Shown one piece after another: positions 34,624 through 45,885 of a stretch of 64,000 nt of DNA; position 1 is the stretch's first letter, and every line of letters begins with the position of its first letter. The notes beneath the pieces are model-generated. The model did not search any database. It was not told the DNA's origin and saw nothing but the letters and a program-made list of their open reading frames with translations. The position numbers and the translations under genes were made by a program. Origin of the DNA: Dactylis glomerata (taxonomy: Eukaryota > Streptophyta > Magnoliopsida > Poales > Poaceae); NCBI GenBank assembly GCA_007115705.1, contig QXEO01000382.1, positions 2,497,083 to 2,561,082 on the forward strand. The letters are read 5' to 3'.

Positions 34624-36021
34624 GCATCTTTGCAAATTACTGTGCCTAGCTCAAAGGCGTTAAAGAAAAGCACTCTTGGGAGATAACCCATTGTTTATTT
34701 TCAGTAATTTTTCTTTTATTTGAGTCTTGGAAGTTATTACTACTGTAATAACCGCTCCTTATCCTTTTTTATTTCATTGTTGTGCCAAGAGAAGCCTTTA
34801 ATTTGAGTAAGGTAAGATTTGGGGATGTTGCTGTCCTAAAACTATATTCGGTGCTGCACCATAAAATTTGTGAAAATTCTCTATATATCTTTTGGACCTG
34901 CGATTTCTTGTGCATATGCCCCAGGTTATATCCAAACTTTCATTAGTTGAACACTTTTTTATTTGAGCAACAGAAAACCCCTTAAAATATCGGCCTTTAT
35001 CAGTTGTTTTGTTTTAACAGATTTCTGCCACTATTTTTTTTACTGCTTTATTGCTTTCTTTTTTAGTTCTTTTGATCACGGAACTTTTGGGGAAGTTGCT
35101 ACAATAGTATATACTTTATATGTGGTGGTTTTGCATGGAAACCTGAAGCAAAAAGGGTTGATTCATTATTATGCTTACACTAATGTTGCTAATAGAATTG
35201 TATTTAGTTTTGTATGAAGGAAGTTTTCAAGTGTAGGGATTGGTGAATGATGAGATGAGATGAAGAATGGACAAAACCTCAAGCTTGGGGATGCCCATGT
35301 CACCCCAAGAAATATCCAAGAGGTACAAGCGTCAAAGCTTGGGGATTCCCCCGAGGCACCCCTTTCTTCATCGCCAAAAATCAGGTCACCTTTCAAGACA
35401 CTATTTTTATTGCTTCATGCACTATGCATTTTTCTTGGAGCATCAGTTGCTTTTGTTATCAGTTTTCTTTTGCTTTGTTTGTTGCAATAAATGGTTAGAC
35501 CACATCATGTTTCTTTTGGAGAAGATGAACTCGCTTTTCATTTTCCAAGAACACTCCATTTTTCATTCTATTTGTTTCAACGAGTGTTCTCTTTTTCTGC
35601 TACTACTTTTGGTTTTTGATTTTCACCTTGATATGCATTCAGATATTGTTATATCTTTTCATCAAGGTGTATTTTTGCCTCTGATATTTATTGGTTTTCA
35701 TCAAAAGACGTGTTTATAAAAAGTTTGAATGGTGTTGGAAAGAGAAAAGTTTCATGCAAAAAAGTGGTACAAGAAGGAGCTTGTGTAGACTGCAGCTTAG
35801 GCTGTTGCATGTCATGCTTGATGTCTTTTTGATAGTATGCTTAGTGGTTTTTATGTAGCATGACTTGTCTCAAATAACTAAGATTGCTTAATGAGCCTTT
35901 CAAAAAATCATGCGTTGTTTTAATTGTTTGGAAGCATTATTTTGGTTTTCTCCTTGATGCTTTATTTGGGTTGACTTGGCGCATGCTCACACATGTTAGA
36001 CTTTTACAAAGTCGCCAATAG
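34624..36021 (+). other. Uncoded 3' region of the Athila element (part 1)
   Basis: No gene seen. It has the AAGCTTGGGGATGCCC word near 35280 and a similar AAGCTTGGGGATTCCC at 35336, typical for the 3' part of grass Athila families. It is cut at 36021 by element C after AATAG. Confidence 0.6.
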
Positions 36022-36930
36022 TGTCAATGGATTTCGTGTCGCAAGAACACGGGGTACCACGCGACGGACCCAAGGATTCGAACGCAGGGGGCTGAACGTG
36101 GGAGATCTTGGATCGCAACGAAACACGGTGACGGAAGCCTCGAGTGTCGAATGCACAACGCACTACAGAAAGGGAGACCGAGCTTTACCTAGGTTCAGGG
36201 CCCTCGTGGTGAGGTAAAACTCCTACTTCCTGCCTTCTTGTATTGCAACGCGACACCTCGCGAGGAGTACAAGGCCTTGGTTACAAAGCTCTAGTTGGCC
36301 AGAGGTTGAAGAACCTGCGTGCCCAACTAGCAGCCTGAAGAAGATGAAGATCCGATCCCCTCTAAGGGGCGGCCTCCCCCTCCTTTTATAGCGCCAAGGT
36401 CCTCCTTCCCCTTATCTTCTTGGGGAAGGGGTTGCCACACACGGCCAAGGAGGGAGGACAGCTGTAGACTACACTCTTCTGTAGACTTGGTCTTCGTAGG
36501 GTAGTGGCGCCGGTCCACGGGAGTGGGTGGAGGAAGCTGATGTCTTCCTCTGGCGCCCTGCACCGTCCATGCTATTTTTAGGGGGGTGGCCAACAACCAC
36601 TGTGCCGCTTTGGGCAGGCACAGCAAAAGTTGGTCTCCTCCCTGTCGGGGGTAGCATGGGCGGTATGCAGTCTTCCGCCTGTTATCTTCTTGCTCTGCAC
36701 GCAAACGTGCTGAGCTGACGTGGGCGTTCCTCCTCTCCTCACCAGCAGGGGCTCGCGAGGAGGTCTTCTGGTCCTTAGCAGTTTCTGTCGTCATTCTCCT
36801 CACGAGGCGCCTCCTCGTGAGGGTCTTCTCCATAGCTTGGGTCGTTGATTCTCCCCTGGGCTGAAGATGGGCCGATGACGGGGCCCAGCAGTAGGTGGAC
36901 CAGGATACCCCGGTATCTAGAACACCGACA
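36022..36930 (-). repeat. 3' LTR of element C
   Basis: On the minus strand starts TGTCGGTGTTCTAGATACC (36930) and ends CCATTGACA (36022). The TATA box TATAAAAG is at 36383-36390 on the minus strand. Confidence 0.96.
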
Positions 36931-36945
36931 GTAGCCCCCGGGAGC
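36931..36945 (-). other. Polypurine tract of element C
   Basis: Minus strand reads GCTCCCGGGGGCTAC directly before the 3' LTR, the same class as in element B. Confidence 0.65.
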
Positions 36946-37228
36946 CCGGCCCAAGAACGCGCCCTCTTGAGGAAGCGAAGGGACGGGGGACCCCAAAGCT
37001 GCTGGGCCCTCCAACGGCATGCGTCAACCGCGCGGTCAGAGGACCATGTGAAGAAGCAGAGACTCTGGACGCGTGGCGCGTCTGTAGCTGGTGAGACGAA
37101 ACGGTGGGCGACGCTACGGTCTCCGAGGCGTCAACCCGTCATAATGATGCGTCGCTTGACTGCAGAGCGCCGCGCCAATGCTTCGATTCCCGCACAGGGA
37201 TTTGACGCATCGATGCTGGACGCCCCCC

Positions 37229-37235
37229 TTAAATA
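37229..37235 (+). promoter_or_regulatory. TATA-like box for the B3 gene of element C
   Basis: TTAAATA lies 73 bp before the ATG at 37308, within otherwise GC-rich DNA, and a CT-rich leader follows. A weak match alone, but the position and the orientation with the B3 frame fit. Confidence 0.4.
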
Positions 37236-37307
37236 GGTCCTCCTCGAGACCTCCGGCACTTCACCTCCTTCCTCCAGTGCCATTCCTGCTTCCACCTCCC
37301 CGAGCTC

Positions 37308-38072
37308 ATGGATCCCTCCAACTCCTCCGCCGCCGCTGGATCGAGCTCCGGGGTGAAGCATCGCAGACGTCCCCTGGGCAGCGGGAAGAGGACGAAGGTC
37401 CCTGCCCAGTGGATGCCAGGGGCCGGCAGCCCCCTCCGCATTGGCGCGCTGAGGTAGGGCGAGGCGAGCCGCGCTGCCGTGGGGACCTCCGGCGCCCTGA
37501 TCCTCAGGGGCCCCATGCGTGGAGGCGCCCTGAACTCGCCTTCACCGCTGATGGTGGCGCCTGCTCCCCGCGCCTCGGGGAGCATCGATCGAGTCCTCCG
37601 GGAGGTGGAGGCCACCCTGGGCCCCCCTCCTCCTGCTGCAGATCCTCCAGCCCCACCGGTGAACGGAGTGGTTGCCACTCCGCGCCACCTGGCGGCGGCG
37701 ATGCTGGGACCCCTCATCACCCCGGGGTCCTGTTTTCTGGAACTCCTCATCATCGTCGACGCCCCGGGCCTCGACTCCCTCCGGCTGCCTGATGCCGTCC
37801 GGAGGGTGATTTACGCTCCCGGTGCGGCCGCCAGGGAGATCGCCCTGGGAGAGCAGAGCAGGCCAGACCTCTTCTGGCCTGTGGACATCCTCCTCGGGGA
37901 CGGTGGCAACGCCGTCCTCTCTGGCCGCTGGAGGGCCTTCGCCCTTGGCCATCGCCTTCGCGTCGGTGACCACCTTGTCTTCCGCTTCAAGCTGGGGACG
38001 CTGGAGGCTATGGTGCGGGTCTTCACCGCCGGTGGCGTCCGGCGCACTTACCCCCAGCCCGCGGCGCGGTGA
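37308..38072 (+). pseudogene. B3-like DNA-binding gene on the opposite strand of element C (one internal amber)
   Basis: ATG at 37308 (MDPSNSSAAAGSSSGV) to TGA at 38070, 255 codons in one frame with one TAG at codon 50 (37455-37457). Residues about 17-31 are basic (KHRRRPLGSGKRTKV), a likely nuclear signal or DNA contact. From about residue 158 comes a B3-like pattern: LRLPDAVRR, a FWPVDILLGDGG strand pair, RWRAFALGHRLRVGDHLVF, then MVRVFTAGG and RRTYP. The GW-x-x-F...H-x-L-x-x-G-D order is that of plant B3 domains. Start choice: the downstream open run begins at a GTG and has no good ATG, while 37308 has a TATA-like box and leader. AATGAA near 38200 may mark the transcript end. Position and orientation relative to gag-pol equal those of the antisense gene in element B. 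Confidence 0.7.
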
Positions 38073-38942
38073 AGAGGAAGCCCTGGCGCAGTAGTCTTCT
38101 GGGGAGGGGAGCTAGTCTCCTCCCCTGTTTTGTTGTGTAGTCCTTGCCGGTGGGGTATGCCCCGCCGTGCTCCGCTCCTTCCCCCACTGGGGGCACTTTA
38201 ATGAAATCCGCTTGTTAATTATCTTGCTGCTCTTCATTGTCCTGGTCATTTGCTTGCTTGAGAGCCCTGGTGAGCTGCTGGCATCGATGGGAAGCCTCCC
38301 TCCACCTCAAAGCTCGAGATGGGTTCGGCGTCGATGACACATTGTACGATTCCTGAGACAAGAAGTTGAAGAAAGAGTTGGAAAAGAAAAAACCCCAAAT
38401 CCCCGAAAACAGAAAAACAAGTCGGTAAAACAAACGAAAAAAGAAGGCAAATAAGATGCCCCTGTGACCGGCACAGGGACCTTCTCCATCGTGGAGGAGC
38501 ACGGCACTATCTATGCCAGCAGCTAAGAGCAAATTGTCGTGCGTGGCGATTCACGGGGCCTTCCTCGTCGTTGAGGGAAGCTGGACCCTCACGGACGTGA
38601 AAACATCGACGCTTAAGAGAGCCCAGAGACTGTCGACACCTCACAAGGATTGCTCATGAGGTGAAGGGCCTGGCGCGGACCTCTAGATCTGCGTCTCCTT
38701 TGCAAGATGATCGGAGCGGCCTTAGTCTTCAATAATCCTGCCACATTAGGCCTTCCTCGTCAGAGGGAATCTTCCCGTGGATGCTGGTGCATCGACATGT
38801 CCTTGCTCCCTCGTGAGGGTTGCTCACGAGGGGTAGGTCCTTAACGGGTGCCTTGGGCACACCTTGGACTTTCCTCGAAGATTTTTTATTTTCCGGAGTA
38901 CTTCGCGAGGAACTAAGCACCATGGGCATCCAGAGGTGATCG
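38073..38942 (+). other. Spacer between the B3 gene and pol of element C
   Basis: No gene seen. GC-rich, with CTCGTGAGG/CTCACGAGG words that also occur in the LTR. It would hold the 3' ends of both convergent transcripts. Confidence 0.5.
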
Positions 38943-41900
38943 TTAACGGGGCCGTCGCCCCCGACCAGAGCTCGCTCCCTTTGGGTTTTTCGAGCTTGCT
39001 ATTTTCCGAGCAAAGGCCCCAGCATAGACACTGTGCCTAGCCCCCTTCCGCGTGGAGCTATATTGCCTAGCGATGTGCGTCACCTTGAAGGGTCCTTCCC
39101 ATATTGGAGACAGCTTGTGCAGGCCCTCGCGAGAGAGTATTCTCCTCAGCACCAGGTCACCGACCTCCAGAGTTCTTGCTCGGACATGGCGGCTATGGTA
39201 GCGGCATAGTCCTTGCTGGTACCTCGCGGCACGGAGCGCGGCTTGGCACCGAGCTTCTTCGAGCAGGAGGAGGCGGTCCTTGATGAGGTCCTCTTGGCGA
39301 ATTTCATCGAAGGTGAGCACCCTTGGCGACCCGAACTTGATGTCGGTGGGAAGAACAGCCTCCGCCCCATAGACCAAGAAGAAAGGGGTCTCTCCAGTGG
39401 GTTTGGTGGCGGTAGTCCTGATGGACCATAAGATGGATTGGAGGTTGTCTAACCATTTTTTGTCGTAGGCTTTGAGCTTGGCATTGAAGCTTTTCGTCTT
39501 GAGTCCTTTGAGCACTTCAGCGTTGGCGCGCTCGGCTTGACCATTGCTCCTGGGGTAGGTGACGGAGGCGAAACAGATCTTGATGCTGGCCGATGCGCAG
39601 TATTCCCGGAACAGTCCACTGGTGAACTGGCTGCCGTTGTCGGTGATGATGCGATTAGGCACACCAAAGCGACAGACCAGCCCACGGATGAACTTGACTG
39701 CAGACCTTGCAGGGATTGTGCACACCGGTTCCACCTCCACCCACTTGGTAAACTTGTCGATGGCGACGTAGAGGTAGCGGTAGCCCCCTTGCGCTCTAGG
39801 AAATGGACCAAGGATGTCCAGCCCCTAGACTGCAAAGGGCCAAGTGAGTGGAATGGTTTGCAGCTCTTGCGCCGGCTGATGTATCGGCTTGGCATGGCAT
39901 TGGCACGCCTCGCACCTCTTGACCATCTCCACCACGTCTTCGAGCACCGAAGGCCAGTAGAACCTGCTCCGGTATGCCTTTGCGGCTAGAGTCACCGCAG
40001 AAGCGTGATGCCCACATTCACCGGTGTGGATGTCCCTTAGAAGCTCTTGGCCTTGGTGAGTAGATATGCATTTTAGAGTGATGCCATTTGGGCGACGCCG
40101 GTACAAATCACCGTCCTTGATGCAGTAGCCCGAAGCTTGCCGCACAATCCTCTCGGTCTCCTCTTCATCCTCAGGAAGCCTGCTGCTGGTGAGGTAGGCC
40201 TTGAGCTCGATGATCCAATCCACTCCCTCCTGCTGTGCCAATGCGAGAAGGACGCGGTCACCCGAAGGAGGCCCGCAATCTGGAGCCCCCTGCTCCGGCG
40301 GTGGTGGCAAAGCGGAAGGAGGAGATGATTCGGATGTCAACGGAGAAGCGGACGGTTTGGAGAGATGCTCCTCAAAGACGCCGGCAGGCTGTGCCAGGCG
40401 ATGAGAAGCGCGCTTGGCGATCTCGTCGGCTTCCGCATTTTCTCCTCTCGGGATGTGCTTCAGCTCCAAGCCTTGGAAGTGTTTTTCCATCTTTCGATGC
40501 TCCTCAAGATAAGCCGCCATGTGCTCATCCTTTGGAGTGTAGCTCTTGTTCGAGAAGTTCACAACCAGCTGTGAATCTACCTTGACAATGAGGCGCTTGA
40601 TGCCCAAAGCGTTTGCGGCCCTTAGGCCAGCAAGTAGTCCTTCGTACTCCGCAATGTTGTTGGAGACCTTGCACTCAGGCCCAAAGGAGAGCTGCACAGC
40701 GTAGAAGAGTTTGTCTCCGGAGGGAGAGGTTAAGACAGCACTTGCTCCCGCGTCGGGGAGGTTAAAGGCGCCGTCGAAGTGCATGACCCAGAGGCCTAGG
40801 GCCTCCTCTCCTGGGAGTGTTAACTCCGCCTCTGGAGGCTCATCGGCTAACGGATCGGTCCATTCCACAGTGAACTCGGCCAAAGCCTTGCTCTTGATTA
40901 CCTTTGTAGTTTCGAAGGAGATCTCGAAGGGTTGAAGCTCCACGGCCCATTCCGCCACCCGCCCGGTGACGTTAGGGTTGCGCAGGATGGTCTCCAGGGG
41001 ATGATCGGTTACCACCTTGATCGGGTGACCCTGGAAGTAGTGGCGTAGCTTCCGCGAAGCGATGAGCAGGGCGTAGAGCAGCTTTTGCTGCATGGTGTAG
41101 CATTCCCGCGCATCACGCAGTACCGTGCTAATGAAGTACACGGGCTTTTGCACCTTGACAACACCCTCGGGAGGCTCCTCCTCGGGAGGCTTTGGAGCGT
41201 CGCTCTGAAAGGGTGGCTTGGGCGGCGAAGATGCCGCGGGCGGCTCCTCTTGAGGGACGGGAGGCGAAGCAGCCTCCTCCTCACAAGGAGCCCCCTGACC
41301 GGGAGGATTAACCTTGGCAATTACTTTGGCATCCCGCTCTGCGATGAGGACGGCGCTTGCAGTCCTTGGAGTTGCCGCGATGTAGAGTAGCAAGGGCTCG
41401 CGAGTCATTGGGGCAACCATGATCGGTGGGCTCGTGAGGTACCTTTTCAACTCGGCGAAGGCCTTGTCGGCTTCCGAAGTCCACTCGAACTTCCCGGTGC
41501 GCTTCATGAGCTTGAAGAAGGGCAAAGCTTTCTCCCCACTCCCCGCGATGAAGCGTCCCAGGGCTGCCATGCACCCCGCGAGGCATTGCATTTCCTTGAG
41601 ATTGCGCGAAGGACGCATTTCTTCGATGGCCTTGACCTTGTCAGGGTTCGCCTCTATCCCGCGATGAGACACGAGGAACCCCAACAGTTTTCCTGACGGC
41701 ATGCCGAAGGTGCACTTGGCGGGGTTGAGCTTGATGTTTACCTTTCTCAGGTTGACGAATGTTTCCTCCAGATCTTTGATGAAGGTGTGACCCTCGTGAG
41801 TCTTGACGACGATGTCGTCGATGTAGGCTTCTGCATTCCTTCCCATCTGAGCCCCCAGGGCCTTACGCATGAGCCTTTGGAAGGTGGCTCCTGCGTTCTT

Positions 41901-42407
41901 CAGGCCGAAGGGCATACAGACGTAACAGTACACCCCACAGGGCATGATGAAGGTGGTTTTCTCCTCGTCCTCCTTTGCCATCTTGATCTGATGATAGCCG
42001 GAGAATGCATCCAAGAAGTAAAGGAGGTCGCAGCCGGCGGTGGAGTCGACGATTTGATCTATCCTCGGGAGAGGATAAGGATCCTTGGGACAGGCCTTGT
42101 TAAGACTTGTGAAGTCCATGCAGAGGCGCCCACTGCCATTAGCCTTTGGGACGACCACCGGATTAGCAATCCAGGTGGGGTGGGCCACCTCGCGTATTAA
42201 CTTGGCCTTCTTCAGCTTCTCTATTTTCTTGACGATGAAGTCTTGCTTCTCTTGCGCTTGCTTCCTTGTCTTCTGCTTCACGGGGTGTGCCTGAGGGCAC
42301 ACGGCTAAGTGGTGCTCAATCACCTCCCTGGGAATGCCGGGCATATCTGACGGAGTCCAAGCGAACATGTCAGAATTTGCCCGCAGGAAGGTGATGAGTG
42401 CGCTTTC
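38943..42407 (-). pseudogene. pol: Pol of element C: RT, two RNase H domains, integrase (two ambers at most)
   Basis: The frame from the amber codon at 42410-42408 is open through 39828, stops at a TAG (39827-39825) within the motif W-P-F-A-V-x-G-L-D, where W is usual, and continues to 38943. RT: F-L-D-A-F-S-G-Y and Y-I-D-D-I-V-V-K near 41800-41815. First RNase H: about 40950-41480, with a long Pro/Glu-rich insert. Second RNase H: HFDGAFN near 40770, NNIAEYEGLLAG near 40640, ENAEADEIAKRA near 40420. Integrase: H/C zinc residues near 39895-40015, TDNGSQF near 39635, catalytic E in NGQAERAN near 39530. Of the three Tat copies this pol is the best preserved. The C-terminal end after about 39080 looks frame-shifted. 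Confidence 0.85.
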
Positions 42408-44922
42408 CTATTTGGGGGAAAGCCCTGCCCTGATGGTGATGAAGTTTTCGTAGCCCCCAGCCTACAGCAGGACCTTCTTGGTTGCCGAGCACTCTTGGGT
42501 AAACTGGGGCCTCCTGCCTGAGGGTACCGCAGCTTCCCCGATGCTCATGTCCAGCATTGGATGGACTAGGTCCTCGCTCGGAGTAGGCGATGCAGAGGCA
42601 GCGAACTTCTTCCCTGTCGAACCCAGAGAGTGGGGCTCGAGAGAGGCCTTCTTCGCAGCAGCCCGCTCTTGGAATACGAGCTGCTTTTTCCTCATGAGGT
42701 CGCCGGAGTGTTCCAGTAGATCCTCATCGGCGGGGAACATGGTGGCGGCCTCACGGTAGACATGCTCAACTGAACGGAGAGCATCCTTCTCATTGCAGCG
42801 CACGGTGATTGTGCCGTTGGCGCCCAGAATCTTGGGGACGTTGAAGCCATGGTGCGTTGCTGCCATGAACCTAGCCAAGACTGGGTAGCCGAGGATGGCA
42901 TTGTATGGCAGGGCAATGTAGGCTACGTCGAAGTCGAGGCTTTCTGTCCTGTAGTTGTCCCGGGTGCCGAAGGTGACGGGCAGGCTTACCTGCCCAATTG
43001 GAGTTGTAGACCCCTCGGTTACCCCGAAGAACGGCCGAGTTGGCATGAGCCGGTGGTACGGCACCTGCATCTTCTCGAAGATCTCGACCGAGATGATGTT
43101 GAGGCCCACCCCTCCGTCGATGAGAGTGCGGTTGACGGCGACATTGTTGATGGTTGGCGTGCACAAGAGGGGGATTGTGCCCACGCCCCTTGTGGAAGCC
43201 GGATGATCCTCCTCGTCGAAGCCAATCTTGCACGTCGACCACTTCATTAAGCAATTGCCGACGCTGGGCTGCGCCGCCGCAATTTCTCGCGACAGCTGCT
43301 TGAAGTGTCAATTTGACAGAGGAGCCTGAGCTCCACCCAGGAGGCAAGCAGCGAAGTCTCACGGCTCTTGATAGCCCCCCCTGGTCCTCCTCCCGATGAT
43401 CGTTTGCTGTTGGGGGCAGCGGCAGCGGCTCGGGATCGGCTCGAGACAGACCCCCACGGCGGCGACCTTCCTCGCGGTCGTCATCGCGGCGATCGCCCTG
43501 GGATCCACTCTTGCCGTTGCTGCGGCCGCCCCCGCGACGCTTGGCGACGCCGTTTTCCTTGTGAAACTTCCGGACAATCCAATAATCCTCGGTATTGTGG
43601 GTGTCCTTCTTGTGGATAAGGCAGTAGCGGCGACGTCGACCTTTATCGCGATCAGAGCAGTCCCCGCGGCGTTGCTTATGATCTAGCTCCGCCGCGAGGA
43701 CAGCAGCCTACTTTTGCTTGGGGTCCTTGGAATTCGGCTTTGGAGGGGGCGCCTCTGGCAGATTGTGCACAAAGAGCCTTCCCTCCTCAGCCTTGGTGCA
43801 GCGGTCGGCGATCTCGAAGAGCCTAACGACAGAAGTCAGCTCATCATTCACGGACAGCTTCTCCCTCATCTTGACGTCGGATACGCCCATGGAGAACGCG
43901 GAGATGACCTCCTCGTTGGAGATCTTGGGGATCTTGTTCCTCATCTGACTAAAGCGTTGGATGTACTGACGAAGCATCTCGCCCTTGTACTGGCGCACCG
44001 CCTTAAGATCGTTCTTAGTTGCGGGGCGCTCGTACGTGGGCATGAAGTTGGCAACGAACTAACAATGTAAATCCTTCCATGAAGTCACGGATTCGTGAGG
44101 AAGATTCATGAGCCAAGTTCATGGGGCGTCCTTGAGGGCCATGGGGAACCAATTCGCCATGGCACGCTGATCTCCATGCGCGGCCTAGACGGCGACGACA
44201 TAGAGCTGGAGGAATTTGACAGGGTTGGTGGTCCTGTCGTAACGCGCGCCAATGTCCGGCTTGAACTTGTCAGGCCAGACAACGTAGCATTGCTGACGAG
44301 TGAGGGCAAGACACCCGGGGTTGTAGATTGGGTCACCGGGGGTCCTGACGTTCTTGCCAGCTTCGCCGATGACGTCGATGGCGCGGTCATGATTTTCGCG
44401 GCGGTGCTCGAGGGAGACGTGTGCGTCTTCTGGAGTGCGTTGGACGATTTGGCAGCTGGGCTCCCTGCGCGGCGAAGATGCGGCGCGGGAAACCACCTTC
44501 TTGGCCTTGTTGGCCCTCCCATCTCCGGCGACCGGGGCGCGATGCCCCACCGCCGGATCTGGGTTCCCCGTACCCTGGGCTCCTCCCTGGGCTGGGTCTT
44601 CATTAGCGATGGCGACGAGCTCAGCGATTCAAGCGCGCCACCCCTCACGCCCATCGTCGGTGGGTTGATAGCGCAGCAGCTCCTGCGCCATGGCGAGAGC
44701 CTGCGCAGGAGACAGCTGACTCCCAGAACGAGCGCGAGAAGTGGCGGTGGCGGTGAAGGAGAGCGAAGGCTCTGTACGCCCGGACGGGAGGTAGGAGGAC
44801 TCCAGATCTTCCTCCTCTTCCTCCCCAGGCGAAGCTTCACGACGACGGAAGATGGGCTCGGTTTGCCCCCGAGCGGCGTTGCGATGGCGAAGACGCTCGA
44901 GCCTTGCATTGGCATCGGCCAT
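42408..44922 (-). pseudogene. gag-pro: Gag-protease of element C (gag decayed)
   Basis: ATG at 44922 (MADANARLERLRHRNAARG), the first start after the PBS. The frame breaks at 44629 and gag pieces follow in several frames. The best piece is 44043-43708, with MPTYERP matching the gag motif of A and B, then a helical gag core. A basic Arg/Asp-rich stretch with remnants of a zinc knuckle lies at 43350-43680. Protease is open at 43247-42465: the active-site block LIDGGVGLNI keeps the Asp, followed by LGYPVLARF. TAG at 42464-42462 and TAG at 42410-42408 separate it from RT in the same frame. Confidence 0.78.
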
Positions 44923-44956
44923 GTCGAAGTAGATCTAGAAGAAAACACACCACGGC

Positions 44957-44974
44957 CCCCAACCTGGCGCACCA
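44957..44974 (-). other. Primer binding site of element C
   Basis: Minus strand TGGTGCGCCAGGTTGGGG, two bases inside the 5' LTR end. It differs from the PBS of A and B, so C uses another tRNA or a variant. Confidence 0.75.
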
Positions 44975-44976
44975 AA

Positions 44977-45885
44977 TGTCGATGGATTTCATGTCGCAAG
45001 AACACGGGGTACCACGCGACGGACCCAAGGATTCGAACGCAGGGGGCTGAACGTGGGAGATCTTGGATCGCAATGAAACACGGTGACGGAAACCTCGAGT
45101 GTCGAATGCATGACGCACTGCAGAAAGGGAGACCGAGCTTTACCCAGGTTCAGGGCCCTCGTGGTGAGGTAAAACCCCTACTTCCTGCCTTCTTGTATTG
45201 TAACGCGACACCTCGCGAGGAGTACAAGGCCTTGGTTACAAAGCTCTAGTTGGCCAGAGGTTGAAGAACCTGCGTGCCCAACTAGCAGCCTGAAGAAGAT
45301 GAAGATCCGATCCCCTCTAAGGGGCAGCCTCCCCCTCCTTTTATAGCGCCAAGGTCCTCCTTCCCCTTATCTTCTTGGGGAAGGGGTTGCCACACACGGC
45401 CAAGGAGGGAGGACAGCTGTAGACTACACTCTTCTGTAGACTTGGTCTTCGTAGGGTAGTGGCGCCGGTCCACAGGAGTGGGTGGAGGAAGCTGACGTCT
45501 TCCTCTGGCGCCTTGCACCATCCACGCTATTTTTAGGGGGGTGGCCAACAACCACTGTGCCACTTTAGGCAGACACAGCAAAAGTTGGTCTCCTCCCTAT
45601 CAGGGGTAGCGTGGGCGGTACGCGGTCTTCCGCCCGTTATCTTCTTGCTCTGCACGCAAACGTGCTGAGCTGACATGGGCGTTCCTCCTCTCCTCACTAG
45701 CAGGGGCTCGTGAGGAGGTCTTCTGATCCTTAGCAGTTTCTATCGTCATTCTCCTCACGAGACGCCTCCTCGTGAGGGTCTTCTCCATAGCTTGGGTCGT
45801 TGATTCTCCCCTGGGCTGAAGATGGGCCAATGACGGGGCCCAGCAGCAGGTGGACTGGGATACCCCGGTATCCAGAACACCAACA
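44977..45885 (-). repeat. 5' LTR of element C
   Basis: 909 bp, aligned without indels to 36022-36930. Minus strand starts TGTTGGTGTTCTGG at 45885. The TATA box TATAAAAG is at 45338-45345 on the minus strand. Confidence 0.96.
45338..45345 (-). promoter_or_regulatory. TATA box of element C 5' LTR
   Basis: Minus strand TATAAAAG, about 540 bp from the LTR start and 360 bp from its end, conserved in the other LTR. Confidence 0.6.

Larger units (their letters stand above)
36022..45885 (-). mobile_element. Element C: complete Tat-lineage Ty3/gypsy element, minus strand, TSD AATAG
   Basis: Flanked by AATAG at 36017-36021 and 45886-45890. Two 909-bp LTRs of equal length differ at about 37 sites by my count, all transitions (about 4%). 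Read on the minus strand: LTR, PBS, gag-protease, RT, RNase H, second RNase H, integrase, spacer, an opposite-strand B3 gene, polypurine tract, LTR. Gag-pol has several amber codons and a decayed gag. GC-rich compared with its Athila target. Confidence 0.96.

Noticed and set aside
37542..37973. 143-codon minus-strand frame in the B3 gene of element C
   Set aside because: Antisense shadow of the plus-strand B3 frame, which has motif support and a promoter-like site.
44095..45249. 384-codon plus-strand frame opposite the gag of element C
   Set aside because: Shadow of the GC-rich minus-strand gag and LTR; no domain, no promoter, and it crosses the LTR border.
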